NCBI RefSeq assembly: GCF_000179575.2
Contig: NC_015636.1
Span: 1,341,495-1,405,494, forward strand
Direction of reading: 5' to 3'
Length of the DNA stretch: 64,000 nt
Origin: Methanothermococcus okinawensis IH1
GTDB taxonomy: Archaea > AGJL01 > Methanococci > Methanococcales > Methanococcaceae
In this document: positions 48,317 through 58,966 of the stretch, piece by piece
Layout of the letters: every line of letters begins with the position of its first letter
Position numbering within the stretch: position 1 is the stretch's first letter
Position numbers and translations under genes: made by a program
Notes under the pieces: model-generated
Databases searched by the model: none
Told to the model about the DNA's origin: nothing
What the model saw: the letters and a program-made list of their open reading frames with translations, nothing else

Positions 48317-49546
48317 TTACCTTCCGAGCTCCGAATGAGCCTTTGCCAAATGACCTGCTGCAAGAGCTCCCATAAGTGATAACTCCCCTGCTAAAACTGC
48401 TCCACCTACTATTTCAGCAAATTTAAGTGCCTTATCTCCACCTCTACAACCAATCATCTCCAAACATTCTTTCTGAGTTTCTACTCTTGTTCCTCCTCCA
48501 ACAGTCCCAATAGGAACATCTGGAAGTGTAACAGAGAAATAAAGGCCGTCATCAACACACTCTGCAACTGTTATCCCCATACTTCCCTCAACAATATGGG
48601 CTTCATCCTGACCTGTTGCAAGAAACAGAGCTCCTATTATATTTGCATAATGAGCGTTAAATCCCATTGAGTTGCTTATGGCAGAACCTATAAAGTTTTT
48701 ATACATATTTACCTGTTCTATTGCCTTTGAAGTGGTTTTTAAGTATTTTTTTATTTCTTCCTCTTTTAAAAAGACCTCTGCAATTATTGTTTTTCCTCTA
48801 CCTTCTATTAAATTTATTCCAGCAGGTTTTTTATCTGTGCAGACATTTCCACTTAATGCCACAGTATGAACTTTAATACTTCCATTCTCTTCCTTTTTCA
48901 TTTCGTTTTCAATAAAATTACATGCCTTTTCTGTGGCTATGGTTACCATATTCATGCCCATAGCGTCCCCTGTCTTATAGGTAAATCTTGGATATACATA
49001 TCTACCAACAATTATTATGGGATTGATAGATATTAATTTACCATGTTTTGTGGTGGTTTCGGCTACCTCTTTTATTTTTTGGAAGTTATTTTCAATCCAT
49101 TCCTTTAATTTAATGGCATCGATAATGGAGTTGGTTTTGATTACCGGAGCTCTTGTCATCTTATCATCGACTACTCTAACTGTGCATCCACCACATTTGG
49201 TAATAATTCCGCAACCCCTATTTACCGAAGCAACCAATGCCCCTTCTGTTGTTGCCAACGGTATATAATATTCCCCATTTGCATATTTTCCATTTATCTT
49301 TAAAGGTCCTGCAAAACCCAAAGGAATCTGCACTGCTCCAATCATATTTTCTATATTCTTTTCCATGGCTTCTTTTTCATTTATAGAGTATTTATCGATA
49401 TGTTTAAATGCTGTATCTGTCAAAGATTCTATGTATTTTCTTCTTATCTCAACAGATTTTTTTGAATCAAACATATTGTCAAGTTGATAGGGTTTTATCT
49501 CCTTGTTTTTTAGTTTTTCTACGATTTTTGTTATATCTTCCATCAT
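48317..49546 (-). CDS. hmgA: Hydroxymethylglutaryl-CoA reductase (NADPH)
   Basis: 409 residues. It makes mevalonate for the isoprenoid chains of archaeal lipids. Class I features: ENMIGAVQIPLGFAGPL (catalytic Glu, HMG binding), the lysine region of CTDKKPAGINLIEGRGK, GDAMGMNMVTIATE, QDEAHIVEGSMG and the catalytic His in LAAGHLAKAHSELGR at the C-terminus. No membrane anchor, as in other archaea. The two-Met start has a GTGGT site. Confidence 0.96.
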   Translation of the reverse strand: MMEDITKIVEKLKNKEIKPYQLDNMFDSKKSVEIRRKYIESLTDTAFKHIDKYSINEKEAMEKNIENMIGAVQIPLGFAGPLKINGKYANGEYYIPLATTEGALVASVNRGCGIITKCGGCTVRVVDDKMTRAPVIKTNSIIDAIKLKEWIENNFQKIKEVAETTTKHGKLISINPIIIVGRYVYPRFTYKTGDAMGMNMVTIATEKACNFIENEMKKEENGSIKVHTVALSGNVCTDKKPAGINLIEGRGKTIIAEVFLKEEEIKKYLKTTSKAIEQVNMYKNFIGSAISNSMGFNAHYANIIGALFLATGQDEAHIVEGSMGITVAECVDDGLYFSVTLPDVPIGTVGGGTRVETQKECLEMIGCRGGDKALKFAEIVGGAVLAGELSLMGALAAGHLAKAHSELGR

Positions 49547-49775
49547 ACCACTTCTTATATTTAGTTAAAATGATTTATTGAATATTGAGATATTACTTAA
49601 TAAGTCAATAGCCTATAATATATTTTTAATCGATGTTTATTTTAAATATAATTAATTTTTCTATTTATTTTTAATTTTTATTTTATTTTATTTTTAATTT
49701 TTATTCGTTATTATAGATTTTTTACCCTTTTAATTTTTATTTTTTATTAATTTATCGTTATATATTTTTTATTCT

Positions 49776-51290
49776 TTAAATGACCTTATCAAGCAGTGAA
49801 GCTATATTCATAACCTTTATATCCTTTATATCCTTTATATCCTTTAAATTCTCTTTTTTAGCCTTTTCACTTTTTAATTTATTTAAACTATCTCTTATAT
49901 GATATTCACAGAAAGGACATACTGTAATTACACAATCCGCATCAGTATCATAAATCATTTTAGCCTTTCTCTTACCTATTGCAGAAGCTACCTCAGGTTT
50001 TCCACTTCTAACGCCACCACCAGCACCACAGCATTGGTCAGGTATTTCCATCTCTATAAACTCTAAATTAGGCATATTTTTCAAAATATTTCGCGGTTCA
50101 AGGTATATGCCCTGTCCTCTTTTTAAATGACATGGGTCATGATATGTTACTTTTATATCTAATGGTTTGTATTCAATAAGTCCAACATTATTTAGGAGCT
50201 CTGTAATATCCATGACCTTAAAGTCCTTTTCCACATAATCGTTTTTCAATGTGCTTCCACATCCTGCACATATAGTAACCACTGCATCTACATCTAAATT
50301 ATTAAATATGTTTAAATTATGCTTTTTTAACTTATGGGCAACATCTCTTTGACCAGTTCTTAAAAATGGAGAACCACAACAAACCTGATTTTTTGGAATT
50401 ATTACAGAAATCCCATGGGCATTTAATACCCTTATAGCACTTTTCCCCACATCTTGAAGCCGATAATCAACCAAACACCCTGTAAAAAATGCCACCCTCA
50501 TTTTTTCATTTTCTACAATATATTCCTCTTTTATATTTTTATCCTCCAATAATGGGGTTTTTTCTTTTACCACAGACCTATTGCCTTTTAAAACATTTTC
50601 TCTAACTGCTAAATGATTATTCAAATAATATCCATTTTTAAAGGATAATGCCCTTAATTTCTCTATGGCTTTATGGACAATATCTATCTCTTGCGGGCAT
50701 ACTTCAACGCACTTTCCACAGGTTGTGCAATTATATATATGTTCAAAATAGGCTTCTTTCTCCCTATCTCCCTTATCTCTTGGGTCAAATGCGAATCTTG
50801 CAAGCTGTCTCATAAATGTTGGTCCAGCATAATCTGAGAATTTCCTAGATGGACATATGGAAAGACAGCTCAAACAGTCTATACATCCTCTTACATTTTT
50901 TAAATCTTTTATGTCATTTGGGCATATGGATAGAAGCTCACCCTCTTTATCTTTTTCCTCTTCATCATACTGTAAATAGTTTCGTAAATTGTATAATTTT
51001 TTATAATACGATGACCTATCAACGATTAAATCCTTAATTACCTTAAAACCTCTTAATGGCTCTATTTTCATACCATCTTCGACCTTAGTTTTGCAGGCAA
51101 GTTTAGGTTCGTTATTTATAGTCATGGCACAGCTTCCACATTGACCTGCCCTGCATGATGCCCGATATTGTATATTTTTATTATATGTTTTGTTTATGTA
51201 ATTTAAGGCATCTAAAACTGTTATATTTTCGGGAACCTCATACTCCTCAAATACTCCATTCCTACTTACTTTTATTTTTACTGTTTTCAT
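49776..51290 (-). CDS. tfrB: Thiol:fumarate reductase subunit B
   Basis: 504 residues. An N-terminal 2Fe-2S domain (CRAGQCGSCAM near 46-56), two 4Fe-4S sites (CIDCLSCLSICP and CTTCGKCVEVCP), and a C-terminal CCG part like HdrB (FFTGCLVD, QVCCGSPFLR, CAGCGSTLKND, HDPCHLKRGQ, QCCGAGGG, CPFCEYH). It works with TfrA, encoded elsewhere, to reduce fumarate with coenzymes M and B as donors. A tandem K-D-I stretch sits near the end (repeat feature). Gene order with the exchanger matches MJ0091-MJ0092. Confidence 0.94.
   Translation of the reverse strand: MKTVKIKVSRNGVFEEYEVPENITVLDALNYINKTYNKNIQYRASCRAGQCGSCAMTINNEPKLACKTKVEDGMKIEPLRGFKVIKDLIVDRSSYYKKLYNLRNYLQYDEEEKDKEGELLSICPNDIKDLKNVRGCIDCLSCLSICPSRKFSDYAGPTFMRQLARFAFDPRDKGDREKEAYFEHIYNCTTCGKCVEVCPQEIDIVHKAIEKLRALSFKNGYYLNNHLAVRENVLKGNRSVVKEKTPLLEDKNIKEEYIVENEKMRVAFFTGCLVDYRLQDVGKSAIRVLNAHGISVIIPKNQVCCGSPFLRTGQRDVAHKLKKHNLNIFNNLDVDAVVTICAGCGSTLKNDYVEKDFKVMDITELLNNVGLIEYKPLDIKVTYHDPCHLKRGQGIYLEPRNILKNMPNLEFIEMEIPDQCCGAGGGVRSGKPEVASAIGKRKAKMIYDTDADCVITVCPFCEYHIRDSLNKLKSEKAKKENLKDIKDIKDIKVMNIASLLDKVI
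49817..49848. repeat. Nine-base tandem repeat in tfrB
   Basis: The unit ATATCCTTT is repeated three to four times and codes for a short Lys-Asp-Ile run (KDIKDIKDIK) near the C-terminus. It may expand or contract without frameshift. Confidence 0.75.
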
Positions 51291-51428
51291 AATTTCACAT
51301 TTTTATTTTTATTATTTATTTTATTATTTTTATTATTTTATTTTTAATTTAATTATTCTCAGCTTATATTTATTTTATTAATTTTTATTTTATTAATTTT
51401 ATTTATTTTTAGTAATTATTATTTTATT

Positions 51429-52430
51429 TTAAATAATGTTGGATAATTTTAGAATAAATAACATATAAATTAAAATGAGCGATAATCCTTCTATTCTGCC
51501 TATTTTTGAATACTTGAAATTTTTCATAATTTTTGTAATATTTGTCGTATTAGTTTTATTAATTCTATTTTTTACCATATCAATTATTAAATTTTTACTC
51601 ATGTAGGCAACCATAAGAATAACGAGAATTAAATTTACCTCCATTTCAAATTTAACAGGTGGTATATAACATATCATTCCAGAAAATGCCAAAGCACATC
51701 CTATATTAGCCATGTTACTACCTATTACATTTCCAAGCACTATATCTCCAAGTTTTCTCCTAATGGCAGTAATTGAAACTACGAGCTCAGGTAAGGATGT
51801 TCCAAATGCAACTAAGGTAAATCCAATAATCTTATCGGATACTCCAAGAAATGTGGATATATCTTTTGCCCCATCGACAAATAATTCACTTCCAATAATT
51901 ACAGCCAATAATCCTACAATAGTATATATTACTGCTGTGATTATAGACATTTTTTTAGAAGACTCCTCCTCAACATTTGGAGTTTCTCCATTTTTAATGG
52001 TATATAAGATATATCCCAAAAGCAGAACAAATAAAATCAATCCATCAACAAATCCAAAACCATTATATCCTATTATAAATAGTATAATTGTATATATCAA
52101 ATAAATATAAGAATTTTTTAAAATTGAACTATGTTTAACTATTACAGGACTTATTAAAGCACTTATTCCAAGTATCAACCCAATATTTGCAATACAGCTT
52201 CCAAGAGAATTTCCAACTGCAATACCTGGTAAATGTGCATAGGATGCATAAACGCTTGTGATTATCTCAGGTAATGATGTTCCAAATGCAACTATGGTGG
52301 CACCAATAACGAAATCTGATACATTTAAATATTTTGCTATCCTCGAGCTCCCAAGAACAAACCAATCGCTTCCATAGTTTAATAACAGCAATCCCATTAA
52401 AAGAATAAATATACTCAATAAAATTTCCAC
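51429..52430 (-). CDS. Na+/Ca2+ exchanger, homologue of M. jannaschii MJ0091
   Basis: 333 residues and ten membrane helices in two inverted halves. Each half has the alpha-repeat: GATIVAFGTSLPEIITSV and GFTLVAFGTSLPELVVSI, with their Glu residues that bind ions, plus the GNSLGSCIANIGLILG and GNVIGSNMANIGCALAF turns. The M. jannaschii counterpart NCX_Mj has a known structure and exchanges Na+ for Ca2+. The GTG start at 52430 follows GGTGA by four bases; a longer reading from 52475 is not needed. Confidence 0.93.
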   Translation of the reverse strand: MEILLSIFILLMGLLLLNYGSDWFVLGSSRIAKYLNVSDFVIGATIVAFGTSLPEIITSVYASYAHLPGIAVGNSLGSCIANIGLILGISALISPVIVKHSSILKNSYIYLIYTIILFIIGYNGFGFVDGLILFVLLLGYILYTIKNGETPNVEEESSKKMSIITAVIYTIVGLLAVIIGSELFVDGAKDISTFLGVSDKIIGFTLVAFGTSLPELVVSITAIRRKLGDIVLGNVIGSNMANIGCALAFSGMICYIPPVKFEMEVNLILVILMVAYMSKNLIIDMVKNRINKTNTTNITKIMKNFKYSKIGRIEGLSLILIYMLFILKLSNII

Positions 52431-52799
52431 AATCTCACCAAATAAGAAAAACTTATAAAATAAGGTAAAAAACATAAATATGTTTTAATTTAATAATTAA
52501 TTATTTATATCATTCTATCAGTTATTATTAATCATTCATTATATTGAGTATATTATTTTAATTATTATATTATAATTTATATTTATTTGATTATTTTAGT
52601 TAGTAATATTAGTAGTATTAATACTATTAAATACATAATTTAACTCAATATTTAACTTAATAATTTATTTTTTATAAGTATTAACTATTTATTTCGTAAT
52701 TATCAGAAAAATCATTAAAAATTATTAAATATTAAATATAAAATTATTTTAAGAAGCAATATATAACATATATTTATTCAGTAAAAATTCGGTGAAATT
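52431..52799. other. Divergent promoter region between exchanger and leuA
   Basis: 369 AT-rich bases with no gene. A perfect 14-base palindrome (TAGTATTAATACTA, 52613-52626) lies about 175 bases before leuA and may be an operator. Promoter boxes for each direction cannot be chosen with confidence. Confidence 0.45.
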
Positions 52800-54347
52800 A
52801 TGGAGCCTTATTCTAAAACCAACAATATAATTAAAAATTCCATTAATAATCTAAACCTACCAAAAAATGTCAAGATTTTTGATACTACGCTAAGAGATGG
52901 AGAACAAACACCCGGAGTATCCTTAACCCCAGATGAAAAGGTAGAAATTGCTATAAACCTAAATAATATAGGCGTAGATATTATAGAAGCAGGATTTCCT
53001 ATCTCATCCCATGGAGAGCAGGAAGCCATTAAAAAAATAACATCACTAAATATGAATGCAGAAATTTGCGGTCTTGCAAGGGCTGTTAAAAAAGATATAG
53101 ATGTTGCAATAGACTGCGGTGTTGATAGCATACATACATTTATAGCAACATCCCCACTCCATAGGGAATATAAATTAAAGATGAGCAAAGAAGAGATAAT
53201 AAATAGAGCAGTAGATGCCATAGAATATATAAAAGAACATGGATTAAAAGTAGAATTCTCAGCAGAGGATGCCACAAGGACGGAAATTGATTATCTGATA
53301 GAAGTTTATAAAAACGCAGAAGATGCAGGTGCTGACAGAATAAATGTTCCAGATACTGTTGGAGTGATGATTCCAAGAGCAATGACATATTTAATAAGCC
53401 AGTTAAAAAAGGAAATCTCCATTCCTATTTCAGTTCATTGCCATAACGATTTTGGTCTTGCAGTGGCAAATTCATTGGGTGCAGTTGAAGGCGGAGCTCA
53501 GCAGGTGCATTGCACAGTAAATGGATTAGGTGAAAGGGCAGGAAATGCAGCTCTTGAAGAGGTAGTAATGTCATTAATGATGATTTATGGCATAGATACC
53601 AATATAAATACCGAAAAATTGACAGAAATATCAAATTTAGTGTCAAAACTTACAGGTATAAACACCCAGCCAAATAAGGCAGTTGTTGGAGAAAATTCAT
53701 TTGCCCATGAAAGTGGAATACATGCCCACGGCGTGCTTGCCCATGCTCTCACTTATGAGCCAATACCTCCTGAAATTGTTGGTCAAAAAAGAAAAATCAT
53801 ACTTGGAAAACATACAGGAGCTCATGCTATCCAATCAAAGTTAAAGGAGCTCGGGTTGGAAGTTGGTAAAAATGTTTCAGAGGAGCAGTTTAAGGAAATT
53901 GTAAATCGAATAAAAGACATTGGAGATAAAGGTAAGATGATTACCGATGCCGATGTAATAGCAATTGTTGAGGATATTACAAAGAGAACCATAAAATCAA
54001 AAAGAACTGTTAATTTAGAACAAATAGCAGTAATGACAGGAAATAAGCTAATTCCTACGGCAAGTGTAGAATTAATAATAAACAATGAAAGATATATTAC
54101 TTCAAAGGTTGGAGTAGGACCAGTAGATGCTGCATTAAAAGCCATTCAATCTGTGATAGGGGAGAAAATAAAGATAAAAGAATACCATATAAATGCCATC
54201 ACAGGTGGAACTGATGCCTTAGCAGAAGTAATTGTTAAATTAGAAGGCTATGGAAAAGAAATTACGGCAAAAGCAGCAAATGAAGACATAGTTAGGGCAT
54301 CTGTTGAGGCAATAATTGATGGAATAAATAAAATAATGGACATGTAA
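52800..54347 (+). CDS. leuA: 2-isopropylmalate synthase
   Basis: 515 residues. It condenses 2-oxoisovalerate with acetyl-CoA in leucine synthesis. The catalytic barrel begins [16 protein letters not shown] (metal-binding Asp) and has [15 protein letters not shown] (His metal ligands) and [15 protein letters not shown]. The C-terminal LeuA dimer/regulatory domain runs from about 400 to 510. Related citramalate (CimA) and homocitrate (AksA) synthases share most motifs; the near match to MJ1195 and the length favour LeuA. GGTGAAATT precedes the ATG. Confidence 0.9.
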   Translation: MEPYSKTNNIIKNSINNLNLPKNVKIFDTTLRDGEQTPGVSLTPDEKVEIAINLNNIGVDIIEAGFPISSHGEQEAIKKITSLNMNAEICGLARAVKKDIDVAIDCGVDSIHTFIATSPLHREYKLKMSKEEIINRAVDAIEYIKEHGLKVEFSAEDATRTEIDYLIEVYKNAEDAGADRINVPDTVGVMIPRAMTYLISQLKKEISIPISVHCHNDFGLAVANSLGAVEGGAQQVHCTVNGLGERAGNAALEEVVMSLMMIYGIDTNINTEKLTEISNLVSKLTGINTQPNKAVVGENSFAHESGIHAHGVLAHALTYEPIPPEIVGQKRKIILGKHTGAHAIQSKLKELGLEVGKNVSEEQFKEIVNRIKDIGDKGKMITDADVIAIVEDITKRTIKSKRTVNLEQIAVMTGNKLIPTASVELIINNERYITSKVGVGPVDAALKAIQSVIGEKIKIKEYHINAITGGTDALAEVIVKLEGYGKEITAKAANEDIVRASVEAIIDGINKIMDM

Positions 54348-54408
54348 TAAAAAAAATTAAAATAATATAAATAAAAAGATGAAATCCCATAAGAAAGAAG
54401 GTGAAATT

Positions 54409-54738
54409 ATGAAAATTGCAATACCTATGGAAAGCGATAAAGTATGTCCTCATTTTGGAAGAGCTCCGTATTTTTTAATTGCCAATATCGATAACGAGAA
54501 AAAAGAGATAATAAATACAAAAGTTGTAGAAAATGTCCCTTGCGATGGTCAAGGTCATGGTAAAGCCGTCAAAATTTTAATAGATGAAAAACCGGATGTA
54601 GTGATTTGTATAAATATGGGTGGGAATAGTATGGAGAATTTATCAAAAAGAGGTGTTGAAATATATACCTGTGAAACCGATGATGTGGATGAGTGTATAA
54701 AATTATATTTAGAAGGAAAATTGGAAAAATTAAATTAA
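54409..54738 (+). CDS. NifX/NifB C-terminal-like FeMo-cofactor family protein
   Basis: 109 residues of the NifX/VnfX/NafY domain family (COG1433): MKIAIPMESDKVCPHFGRAPYFLIANI, GHGKAVKILI, PDVVICINMGGNSMENL and YTCETDDVDECI. Many archaea have such proteins outside nitrogenase clusters; the role is likely iron-sulfur or molybdenum cofactor handling. The start at 54409 follows GGTGAAATT; the upstream codons are not needed. It sits near leuA with only 61 bases between. Confidence 0.85.
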   Translation: MKIAIPMESDKVCPHFGRAPYFLIANIDNEKKEIINTKVVENVPCDGQGHGKAVKILIDEKPDVVICINMGGNSMENLSKRGVEIYTCETDDVDECIKLYLEGKLEKLN

Positions 54739-54760
54739 CAATAAATTAAATATTTTACTT

Positions 54761-56419
54761 TTATTCTGTTTCTATTTTTGGTTTATATCCAATAGTACCC
54801 CACGAATCTGTGGCATTTGTTAATATGCCTATTATGGAGTAATTTCCTCCATCTGTACTATTATCAAGTGTATATTGAGTAGGGTCTCCATAATATATAG
54901 TGCCAGTGAAGGTTTTTGGTTTCTCTTCTTTATAGGTGGGGTTTGTATTTTCATTTCCTATTGTTGTTTTAATATTTTCATCAGATATATTTCTTAAAAA
55001 TATCCAATCTATTGAAACTGTTGCATTACTATTGGTAAATGTATTTATTGAAATTGGACGATTGTTTTTATCGATAATTAAATTTAATGGAGGGGGGAGT
55101 AATGATGAAGAGAATGATTTATTATATTCAACAGATAAATTGCCATCCATTATTGAAAAATTAACTTCTTTATCCATTCTATCTATGTCATAGATATAAA
55201 ATTTATTTAAATAATTTTCTCCATTAGTTACATAATCTCCACTAAAAACATTAGTCATATTATTAATTCTCATATACAACCATCTAGAATCCCACTCATA
55301 GCAATCCCATCCTACACCATCAGTGTCAGATTTATTTTCAAAGAATCCAACAGCCTGAGCATGCACCGGTGTGAAATTTCCTTTAAACATTAGCTCATAT
55401 CCTGGTCCGTATGTTTTATTAGTCCAAACGCTTGAACCAAGACCTTGAACAATCAATTTACCATCCTCAATATAATAGGCTCCACTAACATTCCATATAT
55501 CCCTGTTTATCCTATTATTGTTGAAATCATCAAATAATATGAATGTATTTTCTGGATTTTGTCTATCTACTTTTGTAGTTGAATTATACAATAATTTAAT
55601 ATATCCTTGTCCATTGTTATAGTTATAGATTTGATTTTTATTACATCTTATCCATATTATCGACATATTACTATTACCATTTTTCCACATATAAACCCAA
55701 TAAGGCAGTAGAACATTCCACTTATTACTTGTAGAATTCCATCCAATTATTCGTATTTCTCTCGGTGATGAAGAGTTATACATGTGACTATAATTAAAAT
55801 TAGAGTTGTTTAATATAATACAAAATGTATGATTGTTATTATTATTATCATTTGGAAAATTATCTATATTTATTTCTCTTTCATTATGCCAAGTATAATA
55901 AAAATGATTTTTATAAACATAAGGGTCTGGAATTTTGGATAATTTAATATTCTTATTTACCTCTATATTTTTATGAGATAATATAGATACATTATTTACT
56001 TCTTTTGTGTAATATAAATTAACATTACCCTTTATATTAACAACAAGTGGGTTATTGGTGTGTGTTATACTGATATTTCCAACAGATAATGTAATATTTC
56101 TATTATTTAATTTAGATAATGAATTGTTTAATTTATATGATATATTGTTTTCAATGGATTCTTTTGCATTGGATGCATTATTATAAAATGGAATATCTCC
56201 ATTCATAATAGAATAAGAAATATTTACAAATACATCATTTACTATCTTGTCCAAATTCCTATTTGCAGCAGTTTCTATGTTATTTGTGTATAATGCTATT
56301 TTCTTAATTTCTATTGAATTTTCAACATCGTTGGTTTTTATATTTACTGTTTGGTAAAATATCGTAGAGGTTAAAAATACCAATAAAACCAATACTATCG
56401 AATTTTGTGAGAAATACAT
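54761..56419 (-). CDS. Pilin-like anchored surface protein with DUF2341/LamG-like region
   Basis: 552 residues. A type IV pilin-like N-terminal helix (MYFSQNSIVLVLLVFLTST) with a short extension; then a helical part with IETAANRNLDKIVNDV (about 35-60), a beta region with many Asn, and ILFDDFNNNRINRDIWNVSGAYYIEDGKLIV, the start of a concanavalin/LamG-like fold seen together with DUF2341. It ends without a second anchor. Last gene of the minus-strand pilus-type cluster; it begins five bases after the stop of the 180-residue gene. GAGGATGATT precedes the ATG. Confidence 0.75.
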   Translation of the reverse strand: MYFSQNSIVLVLLVFLTSTIFYQTVNIKTNDVENSIEIKKIALYTNNIETAANRNLDKIVNDVFVNISYSIMNGDIPFYNNASNAKESIENNISYKLNNSLSKLNNRNITLSVGNISITHTNNPLVVNIKGNVNLYYTKEVNNVSILSHKNIEVNKNIKLSKIPDPYVYKNHFYYTWHNEREINIDNFPNDNNNNNHTFCIILNNSNFNYSHMYNSSSPREIRIIGWNSTSNKWNVLLPYWVYMWKNGNSNMSIIWIRCNKNQIYNYNNGQGYIKLLYNSTTKVDRQNPENTFILFDDFNNNRINRDIWNVSGAYYIEDGKLIVQGLGSSVWTNKTYGPGYELMFKGNFTPVHAQAVGFFENKSDTDGVGWDCYEWDSRWLYMRINNMTNVFSGDYVTNGENYLNKFYIYDIDRMDKEVNFSIMDGNLSVEYNKSFSSSLLPPPLNLIIDKNNRPISINTFTNSNATVSIDWIFLRNISDENIKTTIGNENTNPTYKEEKPKTFTGTIYYGDPTQYTLDNSTDGGNYSIIGILTNATDSWGTIGYKPKIETE

Positions 56420-56423
56420 ATAA

Positions 56424-56966
56424 TCATCCTCTAATATATAATTTAACAGTTGATATGCCTGTATTTCTTGAATAATATACTGGCATGTGAAGTTTATATT
56501 GGGTGTATGGCTGTGCATGTATGGCATCACTATAATCGATATATCGCTCATTTGAAATATGGATATTATTTTCATCTCCATAAATCACATACCAACCCTC
56601 ACTTCTATTTAATGTTAAGGTGGCAATCACATAACAAGAGGAGCTCCCATTGAAATTTTTACTTAATATCGTGTTATTATCGATTTGTAGTTTATAATTA
56701 TTTAGATGTATTGATTCATTTAACAATTTAGCCGATTCATTTTTCAGAGCTCCGCTTCCATTGTCAAAATAATATAAAAGAACAGCGTCCTGTAATACCC
56801 CACTACTTGCAAGGTTGTCCATTGTAGATACTGCCTTATCAAACTGGTATTCATTTTTAACGGCATCTACATATACATTATTATGCTCTACCACCGATAC
56901 AGACCAATACCCCATACCGATTATAAGAATAATAGTTCCAATCACCAAATCACTATCAAATATCAT
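56424..56966 (-). CDS. Minor-pilin-like protein with N-terminal membrane helix
   Basis: 180 residues. The first 25 (MIFDSDLVIGTIILIIGMGYWSVSV) form a single membrane helix, followed by a charged amphipathic stretch (EYQFDKAVSTMDNLA) and a beta part with repeats of DENNIH and PVYYSRNTG. That helix-then-globule plan is shared with archaeal pilin-like proteins, although no class III cleavage motif is evident. It overlaps the end of the previous gene by four bases (ATGA), so the two are translationally coupled. No homologue recognised. Confidence 0.65.
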   Translation of the reverse strand: MIFDSDLVIGTIILIIGMGYWSVSVVEHNNVYVDAVKNEYQFDKAVSTMDNLASSGVLQDAVLLYYFDNGSGALKNESAKLLNESIHLNNYKLQIDNNTILSKNFNGSSSCYVIATLTLNRSEGWYVIYGDENNIHISNERYIDYSDAIHAQPYTQYKLHMPVYYSRNTGISTVKLYIRG

Positions 56967-58858
56967 TTTACCACCACTATTGAAATATTTCTTGGTGAAA
57001 ATGTAATGGTTTGAAATTGTCCTCCGTTGCCATTTCCTAAATTAAATTCTATGGGGTAATCTGAATGGAGTATTCTTATTTCATTTAATCCATCATTTAA
57101 TTCATTTTTTACATCATCATAGGATGTAAATGTAGTTTTCATATTTTTACTAAATACCTTGCCATTTATAGAAAATACAACAGGAGCTCCATATGATAAT
57201 ACTGGTTCCTCAGAAATATAAGGTCTAACAAATACCCAATCTATGTCAATATATCCATTTTTTTCATTTTCAGGTGGCGTATATCCACCCGTTGAAGTGT
57301 CATATCTTCTAGCTACAAAGGAAATAGGCATATCTCCATCATATATGTAGGCATTTCTTTGATAGATATTATTTTCACTATCGTTAATTATTAAATTTAC
57401 ACTATTCATCCCATCCCTTTGGATTTCATAGGCATTCCAATTATCGTACAAACTCATAGGAAGTATGCTATAATCTATATCATTATCGTTATCTTTTGAT
57501 GATTCAAATCTTAAATGGTCACCACCCCAGTGGTAATTTGAAATTATTTGTCTATTATAATCATTATTATTACCATAATAAAAACCAGCCCACTCATCAT
57601 ATTTTTTATGGAATTTCACATGGAATTTCACTGCATAGATACTACCATATTTATCCTTAGAATATATTCTTATCCAGTCATTAGCACCAGTATAGGCACT
57701 ATAATTTAATCTTAAATAGGTATAGTTTATACCATTGGGGTATGTGCCATTTTTAAACAAATTCCAGTTGTTTCTAAAATTATTTTCATTGAAATTTTTG
57801 TTCCATTTATTTGTATCTATATGTCCGGAAGAAAAATTATCAAAAAATTCAAAAGTATTTTCTCCATTACTTTCAGATTCTGCATTTGGATTTCCATAAA
57901 GCATATATATTATAGTATGTTCATTTGGAATTAAATCCATTTTAACCCATGCTATGGTATGATGGGTATTTATTGTTTGAGGTTCAATCCAATAATTTAG
58001 GGAATTTCCGTTTTCATCTAAAAATCTAACATCTTTACAATATTTATTCATTTCTCCATCATTTATGTATGTTTGAGAATCGAATACTACCTTTACATCA
58101 TAATAACCGTTTTGATTAAAACTATGCACATTTATTGGAGAGGCATATTTCCAGTCTGCATAAGCTCTAAATCTGTTTCTGTTGTTGGTCAAAATTCTCG
58201 CAGAGAAATCTTTATTCACCCCCGATATGTAGAAATAAATGATATCCCCATTGGAACCATAGGCCTTATAACCATTTGGATATTGCGAATTATTATCCAT
58301 TGTAATTAATGGAATATAAACTACATCGTGGAATACAGTAATATCTCTCCCTTCAACCCTTTTATTAAGGTTATTTATCGAATTTTTAGTTTTTATTTTA
58401 TCAGCCACATTTGTATAACATGTAATGTTTGATTTGTCAAAAGTAATGTTGAGGATATAATTGTTGTTTGTGATATTGGCACTTGAATTATACAATTCCT
58501 CATCATATTTATTGGGATATATTATAAAATACATTTTTTTATCAGCATCTGAAAAATTGTGGTATATATCAAAAGTTTTAAGATTGTTATTTCTTAAACT
58601 ATCCACAATGTGTTCTTTAAAATTGCCACTGTTGTTGTAAAAATCCCCTGGAAATGAATATTTTTTTAAATAATAATCTTTTAACAATAATGAATTATGT
58701 GCCTCATCTATATCTTTTTTAGTTTCGAGTGCAGTTAAAAAGTTGTGGGTATATGCCATACTACCAATATAAAAAACCATGACAAATATAATAGATACTA
58801 TTATAGCTTCATAAGTAAAAATATATCCTTTTTTAGATTTAATTTTTGATTTAAACAT
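56963..58858 (-). CDS. Pilin-like DUF2341 surface protein
   Basis: 631 residues. The N-terminus KSKKGYIFTYEAIIVSIIFVMVFYIGSMAY is like a class III/pilin leader (basic, Gly, then a long hydrophobic helix with an early Glu). A middle DUF2341 domain (VKVVFDSQTYINDGEMNKYCKDVRFLD, IEPQTINTHHTIAWVKMDLIPNEHTIIYMLYGNP) leads into a LamG-like segment from EFFDNFSSGHIDTNKWN. The family is found in archaeal surface proteins of unknown ligand, likely carbohydrate binding. The ATG at 58858 has GGTGAAATT before it. Confidence 0.78.
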   Translation of the reverse strand: MFKSKIKSKKGYIFTYEAIIVSIIFVMVFYIGSMAYTHNFLTALETKKDIDEAHNSLLLKDYYLKKYSFPGDFYNNSGNFKEHIVDSLRNNNLKTFDIYHNFSDADKKMYFIIYPNKYDEELYNSSANITNNNYILNITFDKSNITCYTNVADKIKTKNSINNLNKRVEGRDITVFHDVVYIPLITMDNNSQYPNGYKAYGSNGDIIYFYISGVNKDFSARILTNNRNRFRAYADWKYASPINVHSFNQNGYYDVKVVFDSQTYINDGEMNKYCKDVRFLDENGNSLNYWIEPQTINTHHTIAWVKMDLIPNEHTIIYMLYGNPNAESESNGENTFEFFDNFSSGHIDTNKWNKNFNENNFRNNWNLFKNGTYPNGINYTYLRLNYSAYTGANDWIRIYSKDKYGSIYAVKFHVKFHKKYDEWAGFYYGNNNDYNRQIISNYHWGGDHLRFESSKDNDNDIDYSILPMSLYDNWNAYEIQRDGMNSVNLIINDSENNIYQRNAYIYDGDMPISFVARRYDTSTGGYTPPENEKNGYIDIDWVFVRPYISEEPVLSYGAPVVFSINGKVFSKNMKTTFTSYDDVKNELNDGLNEIRILHSDYPIEFNLGNGNGGQFQTITFSPRNISIVVVK

Positions 58859-58966
58859 AATTTCACCAAATTTCCCCACAATAATGTCTTATATTTGTTT
58901 ATTGAATTATTTATTTAATATATATGGGTTCCTATGTGTCCTTTATTTATTATGTATCATTTTATA

